Shown: positions 15,791 through 24,143, numbered from the stretch's first letter. The stretch: 64,000 bases of DNA from Clostridium yunnanense (GCF_016595795.1 NZ_JAENHN010000027.1:62001-126000), one strand, 5' to 3'. A program made the numbers and translations. The notes: a model not told the origin generated them from the letters alone.

Positions 15791-15805
15791 TAATTTCCAA
15801 TTTGT
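15791..15805 (+). repeat. Compact spacer palindrome, copy 10
   Basis: TAATTTCCAATTTGT, directly followed by GAGG. A collapsed form with one arm slightly altered. Confidence 0.55.
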
Positions 15806-15856
15806 GAGGCACTTGAGATATGAAAATAATTAATATCATAGTAAGGAGTACATTTT

Positions 15857-16627
15857 ATGGACAGGGATGAAATACTAAAAACCAATAAAACATATTGGGA
15901 CTCAAATGCAGATTTATGGTTTGGTACAACAGCACTTCCAGAATACGGAGTGAAGTTTGTGACAGAAGATGAATTACATTTGTTTGGAGATGTTTCTGGT
16001 AAAAAGCTTTTGGAAATATGTTGTGGCAGTGGTCACTCTTTAAAATATCATGCAGATAGAAATGCATCTGAATTATGGGGAGTAGATATCTCTAAGAAGC
16101 AAATAGAAAATGCTGATGCTTATTTAAAAGAGCATGGTTATGGAGCAAAATTCATTTGTTCGCCAATGGAAGCAGATATGGATATACCGACAAATTATTT
16201 TGACTTTGTTTATTCCATATACGGAATCGGCTGGACCACAGATCTGCAAGGTATATTCAATAAGATAGCATCATATCTGAAGAAAGACGGCATATTTATA
16301 TTCAGCTGGCATCATACCTTGAATTACTGCGTAGCTTGGTCATGTAGCGAACGTAAAGATGTTATAGAAAATGACACCTTGGTTTTTAATAAAAGCTATT
16401 TTGATGAATCATACTTTACCATGCCAGTTGATGGAAGTGAAATAATATTATGTAATCGAAAAATATCAACATATATCAACGCTTTAGCAAAAGCAGGATT
16501 TGTTGTTGAACAAATGATTGAGCAATCGGATAAAGAAACAATGGAAGCAACTGGATATGTTAGCGACAAAACCAAAAAAGCCAAGATGCTTCCGATTTCT
16601 TTTTGTATTAAGGCGAGAAAACTGTAA
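15857..16627 (+). CDS. Class I SAM-dependent methyltransferase
   Basis: A 256-residue methyltransferase. The SAM-binding motif I is KLLEICCGSGHSLKY (about residues 53-67), followed by LWGVDISKKQIENA (motif II acidic residue) and YFDFVYSIYGIGWT (motif IV/post-motif). The fold is that of methyltransferase domain 11/25 enzymes acting on small molecules; the substrate is unknown. ATG 15857 follows AAGGAG. It lies between compact repeat copy 10 and full repeat copy 11. Confidence 0.85.
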   Translation: MDRDEILKTNKTYWDSNADLWFGTTALPEYGVKFVTEDELHLFGDVSGKKLLEICCGSGHSLKYHADRNASELWGVDISKKQIENADAYLKEHGYGAKFICSPMEADMDIPTNYFDFVYSIYGIGWTTDLQGIFNKIASYLKKDGIFIFSWHHTLNYCVAWSCSERKDVIENDTLVFNKSYFDESYFTMPVDGSEIILCNRKISTYINALAKAGFVVEQMIEQSDKETMEATGYVSDKTKKAKMLPISFCIKARKL

Positions 16628-16662
16628 TGTGAGTTTCGTACAGTATGAGAAAACGGGAAGTT

Positions 16663-16706
16663 GTCAAGTTCAAATTTAAGGTTGAGTAGTATAAATAGTA
16701 ATTTGC
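16663..16706 (+). repeat. Intercassette palindromic repeat, copy 11
   Basis: TCAAGTTCAAATTTAAGG, TTGAGTAGTA, TAAATAGTAATTTG, then CAAGGGG. Near-consensus full-length copy. Confidence 0.75.
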
Positions 16707-16719
16707 AAGGGGAAATATT

Positions 16720-17175
16720 ATGATATGTATTATTAATGATAGAGAACAGAAAGAGCAAATAGCAAGAAAAATATTATTTAACCTGCCGGATTGGTTTGGA
16801 CTCCCTGAAAGTACGGAGGAATATATACGCTGTAGCAAAGATATGCCTTTTTGGGCTGATATTGTAGATGAAAAGGCAAGAGGGTTTGTTGTATTAAAAG
16901 AGACAAGTCCCTATACTGTTGAACTTTATGTTATGGGAGTACTAAAGGAATTTCACAGAGAAAAAATAGGTAAGCAATTATTTAACCATTGTTATGATTA
17001 TTCTAAAGAACAAGGTTATTTATATATGCAAGTTAAAACTGTAAAAGAAGGATGTTATGAAGAATACGATAGAACCATAGCCTTCTACAAGAGTGTTGGA
17101 TTTAAAGAATTTGAGTGTTTGCCTACACTTTGGGATGAATGGAATCCCTGTCAGATTTATGTGATGTCTCTTTAG
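16720..17175 (+). CDS. GNAT family N-acetyltransferase
   Basis: A 151-residue acetyltransferase. Motif A is LYVMGVLKEFHREKIGKQLF, where FHREKIGK is the acetyl-CoA loop, and the C-terminal part (RTIAFYKSVGFKEFE) is the usual motif B. Substrate unknown. ATG 16720 follows CAAGGGGAAA, immediately downstream of repeat copy 11. Its stop codon overlaps the next repeat copy. Confidence 0.85.
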   Translation: MICIINDREQKEQIARKILFNLPDWFGLPESTEEYIRCSKDMPFWADIVDEKARGFVVLKETSPYTVELYVMGVLKEFHREKIGKQLFNHCYDYSKEQGYLYMQVKTVKEGCYEEYDRTIAFYKSVGFKEFECLPTLWDEWNPCQIYVMSL

Positions 17176-17190
17176 TAAATGGTAATTTGT
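17174..17190 (+). repeat. Compact spacer palindrome, copy 12
   Basis: AGTAAATGGTAATTTGT, overlapping the stop of the GNAT and followed directly by the ribosome site GGAGGTG. Confidence 0.55.
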
Positions 17191-17205
17191 GGAGGTGCTG
17201 TTAAT

Positions 17206-17538
17206 ATGAATGAAAGTATTCAAAATTATATTGAAAAATACAGCGAAGAAATACAAGCAATTTTTTCAGAGATACGGGAGCTTATTATGAAAAGTGTCAC
17301 TTGCAGGATAGAAGAAAAGTTATGGGCAAAATTACCGAGCTTTTATGTTGACGATAAATTCGTAAGGGTTATTCCTTTTAAGGACCATATTAATATTGAA
17401 TCTACTGCAATTATTGAGCATAAATCACAATTAGAACAATATAAGATTACGCCTAAAGGGATGTTACAGATTTATCTGAATCAAGACATACCCTATACTG
17501 TTTTGCAGGCAATTTTTAAGGAATCGTTAATTGGGTAA
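17206..17538 (+). CDS. DUF1801 family protein
   Basis: A 110-residue protein of the DUF1801 (YdhG-like) family: NYIEKYSEEIQAIFSEIREL at the start, EEKLWAKLPSFYVDDKFVRV in the middle, and a conserved-looking IPYTVLQAIFK end. Members are small soluble proteins of unknown biochemical role. ATG 17206 lies 8 bases after GGAGGTG; the in-frame ATG at 17179 lies inside the repeat and lacks a ribosome site. Confidence 0.75.
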   Translation: MNESIQNYIEKYSEEIQAIFSEIRELIMKSVTCRIEEKLWAKLPSFYVDDKFVRVIPFKDHINIESTAIIEHKSQLEQYKITPKGMLQIYLNQDIPYTVLQAIFKESLIG

Positions 17539-17550
17539 ATTCCAATTTGT
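17535..17550 (+). repeat. Compact spacer palindrome, copy 13
   Basis: GTAAATTCCAATTTGT, overlapping the stop codon of the DUF1801 gene and followed by CAGTGAT, the same bases that follow copy 8. Confidence 0.65.
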
Positions 17551-17608
17551 CAGTGATGCTACCTAAAGATCTTTTAATAAATACATACGAGAAAGGAGGA
17601 AAACAAAT

Positions 17609-17962
17609 TTGGAAGCAATCTATGTTTATCACGTAGTAACGGAAAGACCAATGAGGTTAGGACAAAAAATCTTGTTTGATGAAAATAATCACAATGGTGT
17701 ATATAATAGAGTTATGGCTTAATGGGCTGAATTTTTTAAAAATGCTGGCCGTGATGTATATTCTATTGTTAAACTAAAAGTACAAGGAAATATATTTGAT
17801 GGTGATGCTTGCAATTGTTTTGACGGAACAGAAAATGATGAAGACAATATGGAAAAAGCACGTCATTATTGGAAAATGGATATTGAAAATCACAATCCTG
17901 TTATTGAAACTTTAGTTGATGGAGTGATAACAGTTGATGAAATAATTGAGAATTTTAAGTAG
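17609..17962 (+). pseudogene. DUF2441 gene with internal deletion and stop
   Basis: From TTG 17609, behind AAAGGAGG, the frame reads YHVVTERPMRLGQKILFDE and NGVYNRVMA, then TAA at about 17720-17722. After this stop the same frame continues with WAEFFKNAGRDVYSIVKLK, GNIFDGDACNCFDGT and ARHYWKMD up to TAG 17962. Both halves match DUF2441, but the 60 or so residues that normally join them are missing, so the stop lies at a deletion junction. Confidence 0.75.
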
Positions 17963-18013
17963 ACATAAATTTGATAATCTAATTAATAAAGAAATTTTGA
18001 GGAGGCAAGTCTT

Positions 18014-18379
18014 ATGGAAAAGTATACAAGAGAAGAATTAGACGAGGCACTAAAGGTTATAGATTCAACTATAAGTAACTGTGAAAAAATGCAACCTAAA
18101 TTTGAGGAGGGTACCTCACAACACACATTACTTAAGAATAGGATAAAAGCACTGTATATATCAAAAGCACTGATAACAGCTGAAGATATAACTGAAAAAT
18201 ATACAAAAGAAGAATTGATAAAAGCACAACCACCTGTAGCTTCAATCATAAGCAAATGTGAAAAAGCCCAGCTAAATTCTACAGAGGGTACCGCTCAGCA
18301 TACCCGCCTTAATAAAATAATAAAAGCGATGTATATTTCTAAAGCATTAATAGCGGAGGAAATTAGTAGAAGAGGGTAA
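18014..18379 (+). CDS. Two-repeat helical protein of unknown function
   Basis: A 121-residue protein made of two copies of a roughly 60-residue unit: KYTREELDEALKVIDSTISN with CEKMQPKFEEGTSQHTLL and IKALYISKALI, then KYTKEELIKA with CEKAQLNSTEGTAQHTRL and IKAMYISKALI. It is predicted to be helical, with no membrane segment. ATG 18014 follows GAGGAGGCAAG. The duplication is also visible in the DNA. Function unknown. The 246 bases after it hold a hairpin near 18391-18414 and no gene. Confidence 0.65.
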   Translation: MEKYTREELDEALKVIDSTISNCEKMQPKFEEGTSQHTLLKNRIKALYISKALITAEDITEKYTKEELIKAQPPVASIISKCEKAQLNSTEGTAQHTRLNKIIKAMYISKALIAEEISRRG

Positions 18380-18625
18380 TTTTTATTTTTGCTTAGGTTG
18401 TTAGTATAACCTAGCAGATATAGAGCAATAAATGCAATACTTTAAAAGATGTTGAAAAGTTAATAAGAGCATTTGAAAAGTCATTTTATATTATGAAGGA
18501 TTTGATAATTGCAAGTTTATTAGTTAATTCAAAATTTATATTGTAGTTATGCTAAATATAAAGGTTTGTAGTATGGATATATATTATTAAAATGGCTTAT
18601 AATAAGATATAGGTAGGTGAGGAAT

Positions 18626-18949
18626 ATGCCACAAGATATTAAAATAGAATTAAATAATTTAGTAAAAGAAATATATGATGTTTTTGATATTAGTTCGATT
18701 TATTTATTTGGTTCATATGCATATGGAACTCCTAATGAAGACAGTGATTTAGATATTTGTATAATAACAGATAATAAAAGTAAAAGAAAAGTTGAAATAA
18801 TGAAACTTGTAAGAAAAGCTATGGCTAAGGTCCAAAGCATGCCAGTTGATTTGTTAGTTTATTATAGTGATGAGTTTAATGAACGAGCAAAATTAGATTG
18901 TACTTTAGAAAGTCAGATTTTTCATGAAGGGGTAAAGCTTTATGGATAA
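18626..18949 (+). CDS. MNT-type nucleotidyltransferase (antitoxin partner)
   Basis: A 107-residue minimal nucleotidyltransferase. YLFGSYAYGTPNEDSDLDIC shows the GSxxxG...DxD catalytic signature with both Asp residues. In MNT/HEPN modules this protein adenylylates the HEPN partner and neutralises its RNase activity. ATG 18626 follows GGTGAGGA; GTG 18617 is too close to that site. The stop overlaps the start of the HEPN gene by 8 bases, the usual coupling for this pair. Confidence 0.85.
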   Translation: MPQDIKIELNNLVKEIYDVFDISSIYLFGSYAYGTPNEDSDLDICIITDNKSKRKVEIMKLVRKAMAKVQSMPVDLLVYYSDEFNERAKLDCTLESQIFHEGVKLYG

Positions 18950-19298
18950 TGACAAAATTTATGAAGAGTGGTTTGTATATGCGAAAAGAGATTTAGAATC
19001 AGCTAAATTCTTGATAAATATGTATCCTAAACCTATAGAGATAATATGTTATCACTGTGAACAAAGTGCAGAAAAGTACTTGAAGGGGTATCTTATTAGA
19101 AATGGAAACAAGATAGAAAGAACACATGATTTAGTAGTGCTTAATAATAAGTGTAAAGTAATAGATAAAAGTTTTGCTGCAATTGAGGATGAATGTATTG
19201 AATTAGTACCATACGGAGTACAGGTTAGATATCCATATCAATTAGATGTTACTGAAGATGATATGACAAGTGCTATAGAATGTGCCGAAAAGAGGTAA
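18942..19298 (+). CDS. HEPN-domain protein (toxin partner), short C-terminus
   Basis: A 118-residue HEPN protein: YAKRDLESAKFLINMYP, CYHCEQSAEKYLKGYLI and ERTHDLVVLNNKC are the conserved helices, with R and H of RTHDL at the presumed RNase site. It ends at AIECAEKR, some residues before the final helix usual in this family, so it may be truncated. It overlaps the MNT gene by 8 bases and forms a two-gene toxin-antitoxin-like unit. Confidence 0.8.
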   Translation: MDNDKIYEEWFVYAKRDLESAKFLINMYPKPIEIICYHCEQSAEKYLKGYLIRNGNKIERTHDLVVLNNKCKVIDKSFAAIEDECIELVPYGVQVRYPYQLDVTEDDMTSAIECAEKR

Positions 19299-19625
19299 GA
19301 TGGAGAAATAATCTATTTTACCTTTTTGTATTGTCTGGTTATTGGTTGATATAATAAGAGGTTAAAAGACAAGTAGTTATTAGAAGCGAGTAATAATGGA
19401 TAAAAATAATAATTTGATCTTAATTAAAGCTCTTAGTATTTTTGGCATAAATACCGTGAACGTAAAAGCTAATGGTCATAAAATCACTGCTTTTCATTGT
19501 GTTTCGTTGAAACACTAGTTATTTTTTGCTAGAATTATATCACCAAAACAGAAGACTAAATATTAAGATATGGTGAAAGAATAAAACAATATATCCAAGT
19601 AAGGATACATATCACAGGTGAATAT
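19299..19625. other. Spacer with a doubtful 40-codon frame
   Basis: No recognised gene. A frame from ATG 19396 to TAG 19518 would encode 40 residues beginning MDKNNNLILIKALSIFGIN, but it lacks a good ribosome site. Its end forms a hairpin GTGTTTCGTTGAAACAC at about 19499-19515. Confidence 0.4.
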
Positions 19626-19934
19626 ATGAAAAAGGTTATGAATGAACAATTAATTTATGAAATACTTTCCGTTGTGGAAGAAATCCCAAAAGGGAAAGTT
19701 GCTACCTATGGACAAATAGCCAGACTTATTGGTAGAGACAAAAATGCACGACTTGTGGGGAAGGTCCTTAGCCAGGCAGAACTTTATGGTGGATACCCAT
19801 GTCATCGTGTGGTAAATCATGCTGGAAGACTAGCACCTGGGTGGCAGGAACAACGATTTCTGCTATTAGAAGAAGGTGTATCCTTTAAAGATGACAATCA
19901 TGTTGATATGAAGAAAAATCAATGGGATAGTTAA
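19626..19934 (+). CDS. MGMT-like DNA alkyltransferase (C-terminal domain only)
   Basis: A 102-residue protein equal to the DNA-binding/active-site domain of O6-methylguanine-DNA methyltransferase. GKVATYGQIARLIG is the helix-turn-helix recognition part, and YPCHRVVNHAGRLAPG holds the acceptor Cys in PCHRV. Alkyltransferase-like proteins that replace this Cys by Trp are also this length; here the Cys is present, so methyl transfer is possible, though a CDA-style activity test cannot be inferred. ATG 19626 follows AGGTGA. It converges with, and overlaps by 4 bases, the small minus-strand gene. Confidence 0.8.
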   Translation: MKKVMNEQLIYEILSVVEEIPKGKVATYGQIARLIGRDKNARLVGKVLSQAELYGGYPCHRVVNHAGRLAPGWQEQRFLLLEEGVSFKDDNHVDMKKNQWDS

Positions 19935-20107
19935 GGCGTATTTTTCTTATGATTACCTATAAGTCGTATAAAACCATATACTAAACAACATATACTAATA
20001 ACTAAAGGCACTTTATAAATTAGGGAATTGCCTTTTAGTGATCCTAATATACCTGCAATACCTATGAATATGAAATATAAAGGATTGATATTATTTTTAT
20101 TATTCAT
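19931..20107 (-). CDS. Small membrane protein (58 aa)
   Basis: On the minus strand, GGAGG lies 7 bases before ATG at 20107 and opens a 58-codon frame to TAA at 19931. It reads MNNKNNINPLYFIFIGIAGI, then a polar stretch and a second hydrophobic helix VPLVISICCLVYGFIRLIG with a basic end NHKKNTP. Two membrane helices in hairpin form are likely. Its stop overlaps the stop of the alkyltransferase gene on the other strand. Function unknown. Confidence 0.6.
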   Translation of the reverse strand: MNNKNNINPLYFIFIGIAGILGSLKGNSLIYKVPLVISICCLVYGFIRLIGNHKKNTP

Positions 20108-20132
20108 TAATTTACCTCCAGACAGCTTTTAG

Positions 20133-20160
20133 CAAGCTAATTATAGCTTGTTTTCTTTTT
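20133..20160 (+). terminator. Intrinsic terminator
   Basis: CAAGCTA-ATTA-TAGCTTG stem followed by TTTTCTTTTT on the + strand. It would end + transcripts from the alkyltransferase gene after they cross the small minus-strand gene. Confidence 0.7.
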
Positions 20161-20429
20161 GCTTTCAACAGCGCCTAGATTTAAATCCTTTAAAATATAT
20201 TATTATTATTTTTTTCTTGTAACAAAATAATAATAATAATAAATATGTAATCGCTTTCTTAACGTTTTGATAGAAATAGATTAAGAATAAATAATAACAG
20301 TTAACATAATATATAAGGAAAATAATGCTGAAATGTGTTATCATGAATTTTGGAAGTATATTCCAAATATAATAGAATAGGATGTCCATTAATTGGATAT
20401 TCAGAAACTAGGAAAAGTAGGGGGAGAAA
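20161..20429. other. A+T-rich spacer before the wall nucleotidase
   Basis: No gene seen. Contains several ATT/AAT triplet runs around 20195-20240, and presumably the promoter of the nucleotidase gene, whose ribosome site is GGGGGAG just before 20430. Confidence 0.5.
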
Positions 20430-23400
20430 ATGTTAAATTCTATCAGGAAAGTTAAGGGATTTATTACTCTAGCACTGTCAACAGTAATGACATTTAGTAT
20501 GATCGGTCCGATAAATGTCATGGCAGACACTACTAACAAAAGTGAACAAGCTATCAGCACAAGTGAGAAAAGTAATTCTTTAGCCACAGGTAACGAGAAG
20601 CAAACACTACAGATCCTTGCCACATCAGATAGTCATGGGAGATTTTTACCTTATGATTATGCGATAAATGCAGCGGATACTACAGGGAGTTTAGCCCAAG
20701 TTTACACTGCAGTAAAGAAACTTAGAAGCCAAAATCCTAACAACACTATTCTTATAGACAATGGAGACACAATACAAGACAATTCAGAAAGCTTATTTGT
20801 AAATGGTAATCCTAATCCTATGATAGCCGCTATGAATATAATGGGCTATGATACTTTAACCTATGGAAATCATGAATTTAATTATGGTATTCCAGCATTA
20901 AAAAGTGTAATGAGTCAGTTCAAAGGAAAAACTCTTTGTGGAAATGTTTACAACCAAGATGGTTCAAGACTTGCAGCACCTTATACAATTGTTGAAAGAA
21001 GTGGAGTTAAGGTCGGAATAATAGGTATGGTAACTCCAAACATTAAGAGATGGGATTCTGTAAATCTTGAAGGTTATAAGGTTACAAATCCAATAGATGA
21101 AACAAAAGAGGCAATAAAAAAGCTTAGAGAGCAAAATGTTGATGTTATAATTGCTTCAGAGCATATGGGAGAGACTGGAGAATACAATGAGCCGGGATCA
21201 GGTGCTATAGAGGTACTTTCTCAGTGTCCTGAAATAGATGCTTTTATAGCAGGTCATTATCACTCAAGAATAACAGGGGATTATTATTATAACAATGTTA
21301 TATATACTTTAAACAACAATGCAGTTACAGCAACTTTACCAGATGGAAGCACAAAGGCTTCAACTATGGAAGCTTACACTGAAGCTAAACAAAAGGGAAC
21401 TGTAATAGTAGAACCTAATAAGTGGGATAAGAGCCTTTCACAGATTAATATAAGTGTTACAAAGAACGCTGATGGAAAGTATGTTATTGAAAATAAAGGA
21501 ACTGATATAACTACTGCTATATATGATATGGCGACTAAAACTGCGGTAAATTATCAGCCTGATGCAGAACTTACTGCAGCACTTCAATCCTATCATAAGA
21601 TAGCAATCGATGATGCAAATACTCCAATTGGAGCATTAAAGGGTGGAGATTTATCGCCTAAGGATGAAGTTAAAGGTATAAGTGAAGCTAAGCTTAAGCC
21701 AACAGCAATGATTGATTTAATAAACAAGGTTCAAATGTATTATGGAGAAAGGATTGCAGGACATAAAATAGATGTATCTGCAGCAGCTATGTTTAAGGAT
21801 GTTCAAAATATAGCAGAAGGACAAATAAAGAAATGTGATACAGCAAATATATATCAGTTTGACAATACTTTATATGTATTAAAAATAACTGGTGCACAGC
21901 TTAAAAAGTATATGGAATGGTCAGCAAACTACTATAATACCTTTAAGCCAGGGGACTTAACTGTTTCCTTTAATGCAGCAATACCAGGTTATAATTACGA
22001 TATGTTTTATGGAGTTAAGTATAAAGTAGATATATCAAAACAGCCTGGTAGTAGAATAGTTAATTTAACTAAAGCGGATGGAACTGCAATAGGTGATTCA
22101 GAAGTATTATACATGACTGTAAATAACTACAGAGCAAGTACTCAACTTACAAAACCAGGTACTGTTTATTCAGGAAATGATACACTTCCAGTAATCATCG
22201 GTCAGTCAGAAAAGACAAATGGTCTAGGTGACGGAAGAATAAGAGATCTTATAGGAACTTATATTCAAAATGTTAAAGGTGGAACAATAACTCCAGAATG
22301 TGATAATAACTGGAGCTTAACAGGTTACAACTTTAACTCTTATGAAAGAGGATTAGCAGTTAAGTATATAAATAACGGAGCTATAGCTCTTGCACAATAT
22401 AACGGCAAAGCAATCACTATGGATGATGTGAAAAAAGCTATGAATCCAAATGGTGATAAGGTTATTGATGTAGTTACCTTCAATGATTTCCATGGAAACT
22501 TAGCAGAAGATACAAGTGCCAGCGGAAAGAACCTTGGAATGTCAAAGTTTGTAGCTGCTATAAATGAATATAAAGCTGCAAATCCAAACACAGTAGTTGT
22601 TTCAGCAGGAGATAACTATCAAGGAAGCGCTATGTCTAACCTTACTTATGGAGAACCAGTTTCTGCAATGTTAAAACAACTTGGTATAGTAGCTTCAGCA
22701 GTAGGTAACCATGAATTTGACTGGGGCATAGATAAGATAGCACCTTGGGCTAAAGACGGAAACTTCGATTTCTTAGCTTCAAATATCTATGATAAAAAGA
22801 CAGGTCAGCCAGTAGCATGGGCAAAACCATATAAGATGGTTACAGTAGATGGTGTAAAGATAGGTTTTGTAGGAATTACAACTCCAGAAACTGCTTTTAA
22901 AACTAAACCTGAAATCGTAGCAGGACTTGAGTTTAGAGATCCAGCTGCATCAGCAAAAGTATGGGCAGATAAACTAAAGAGCGGAAGCCTTCCAGAAGGA
23001 AAAGCAGATGTGGTTATAGCACTTACACACATAGGCTCAGCACAAGATGCAAAGGGAAATATAACAGGCGAGGTAGTAGATACAGGTTTATGCAATGTTG
23101 AAAGTTTAGATGCTGTAATAACTGCACATTCACACAATCCAGTAAGCGGCTATGTAAATAACAAGCCAGTAGTTCAAGCTTACTATGCAGGAAGATCTTT
23201 AGCTGATCTTTCAATAGTTATAGATAAGAATACAGGAAAGCTAAAGAGCATAACACCAAACCTAGACAGTGTATATAAGAGAAAAGCACAGATAACTCCA
23301 GATACCACTGCACAAGCAACTTACACTAAGTACTATACAGAGCTTCAACCAAAGCTTGAAAAGGTAGAAGGATATACAGATACAGAATTAACTCATGATA

Positions 23401-24143
23401 GATACGCAGAAGGCACTTCTTTACTTGGTCAATGGGTAACTGATGTTATGAGAAAAGCAGTAGGAGTTCAAATAGGTATAACAAACGGCGGAGGCCTAAG
23501 AACCCCTATAGCAGCAGGAAAGATAACAATGGGTACACTATACGAAGTAATGCCATTTGACAACACTTTAGTTAAACTTAACCTAAAAGGTTCAGACCTA
23601 AAGAGAGTAATAGAAAATGGTATAATGAACACAAGCGTAGGTTGGGTTCAAGTATCAGGAATAAAAGTATACTACGATAAAGACGCAAAAGCAGGAAATA
23701 GAATCACTGCAATGTTCCTAGAAGACGGAACTCCAATAGACATGAACAAAACCTACTCCGTAGTTACAAATGACTTCATGATAACAGGTGGAGATCAATA
23801 CGACTTCACAGGAGCACAAAACGTTTATGACACAGGAATTCCAATAAGAGACAGCTTAGCAAGTGCCCTAGAAGCATTAGGATCAAAACATCTAGTAGTA
23901 AATGATGCAAAACCATTAGTAGCTGGAATAGCACCTGCAAACAATGGTGGCACTAATAATGGTGGAACAGGTACAACAAATCCATCTACACCAACATCCG
24001 GAACTACAATAGGAAATCTTCCTAAGACAGGATCTACAATAGATTCAAATGTACTTTTAGGAGTTGGCGGAGTTGTAGTAGTGCTAGGAGCTGCAATGTA
24101 TGTGGTTAGTAAGAGAAAGAAAAATGAGGATGAAGCGGCTTAA
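20430..24143 (+). CDS. Sortase-anchored double 5'-nucleotidase / 2',3'-cyclic phosphodiesterase
   Basis: A 1237-residue surface enzyme. An N-terminal signal peptide (about residues 1-32) precedes two tandem calcineurin-fold nucleotidases. Domain 1 has ATSDSHGRF, DNGDTIQDN, YGNHEFNYG and AGHYHSR with its own C-terminal 5'-nucleotidase domain. Domain 2 starts near residue 675 with NDFHGN, SAGDNYQGS, VGNHEFDWG and AHSHNP, then NGGGLRTPIAAG. The C-terminus has a Gly/Thr/Asn-rich spacer, LPKTG at about 1197-1201, a hydrophobic helix and SKRKK, so sortase should attach it to the wall. It would release phosphate and nucleosides from extracellular nucleotides. A terminator follows. Confidence 0.92.
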   Translation: MLNSIRKVKGFITLALSTVMTFSMIGPINVMADTTNKSEQAISTSEKSNSLATGNEKQTLQILATSDSHGRFLPYDYAINAADTTGSLAQVYTAVKKLRSQNPNNTILIDNGDTIQDNSESLFVNGNPNPMIAAMNIMGYDTLTYGNHEFNYGIPALKSVMSQFKGKTLCGNVYNQDGSRLAAPYTIVERSGVKVGIIGMVTPNIKRWDSVNLEGYKVTNPIDETKEAIKKLREQNVDVIIASEHMGETGEYNEPGSGAIEVLSQCPEIDAFIAGHYHSRITGDYYYNNVIYTLNNNAVTATLPDGSTKASTMEAYTEAKQKGTVIVEPNKWDKSLSQINISVTKNADGKYVIENKGTDITTAIYDMATKTAVNYQPDAELTAALQSYHKIAIDDANTPIGALKGGDLSPKDEVKGISEAKLKPTAMIDLINKVQMYYGERIAGHKIDVSAAAMFKDVQNIAEGQIKKCDTANIYQFDNTLYVLKITGAQLKKYMEWSANYYNTFKPGDLTVSFNAAIPGYNYDMFYGVKYKVDISKQPGSRIVNLTKADGTAIGDSEVLYMTVNNYRASTQLTKPGTVYSGNDTLPVIIGQSEKTNGLGDGRIRDLIGTYIQNVKGGTITPECDNNWSLTGYNFNSYERGLAVKYINNGAIALAQYNGKAITMDDVKKAMNPNGDKVIDVVTFNDFHGNLAEDTSASGKNLGMSKFVAAINEYKAANPNTVVVSAGDNYQGSAMSNLTYGEPVSAMLKQLGIVASAVGNHEFDWGIDKIAPWAKDGNFDFLASNIYDKKTGQPVAWAKPYKMVTVDGVKIGFVGITTPETAFKTKPEIVAGLEFRDPAASAKVWADKLKSGSLPEGKADVVIALTHIGSAQDAKGNITGEVVDTGLCNVESLDAVITAHSHNPVSGYVNNKPVVQAYYAGRSLADLSIVIDKNTGKLKSITPNLDSVYKRKAQITPDTTAQATYTKYYTELQPKLEKVEGYTDTELTHDRYAEGTSLLGQWVTDVMRKAVGVQIGITNGGGLRTPIAAGKITMGTLYEVMPFDNTLVKLNLKGSDLKRVIENGIMNTSVGWVQVSGIKVYYDKDAKAGNRITAMFLEDGTPIDMNKTYSVVTNDFMITGGDQYDFTGAQNVYDTGIPIRDSLASALEALGSKHLVVNDAKPLVAGIAPANNGGTNNGGTGTTNPSTPTSGTTIGNLPKTGSTIDSNVLLGVGGVVVVLGAAMYVVSKRKKNEDEAA

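Noticed and set aside
147-17550. Spacer repeats as a CRISPR array
   Set aside because: The units between repeats are whole genes of variable length, not 30-40 base spacers, and no cas gene is present.
147-17550. Spacer repeats as true integron attC sites
   Set aside because: The structure is similar, but the GTTRRRY/RYYYAAC core is missing and there is no IntI-type gene in the window, so only an analogy is claimed.
19396-19518. 40-codon frame before the alkyltransferase gene
   Set aside because: Poor ribosome site, no motif; kept only as a remark in the spacer entry.
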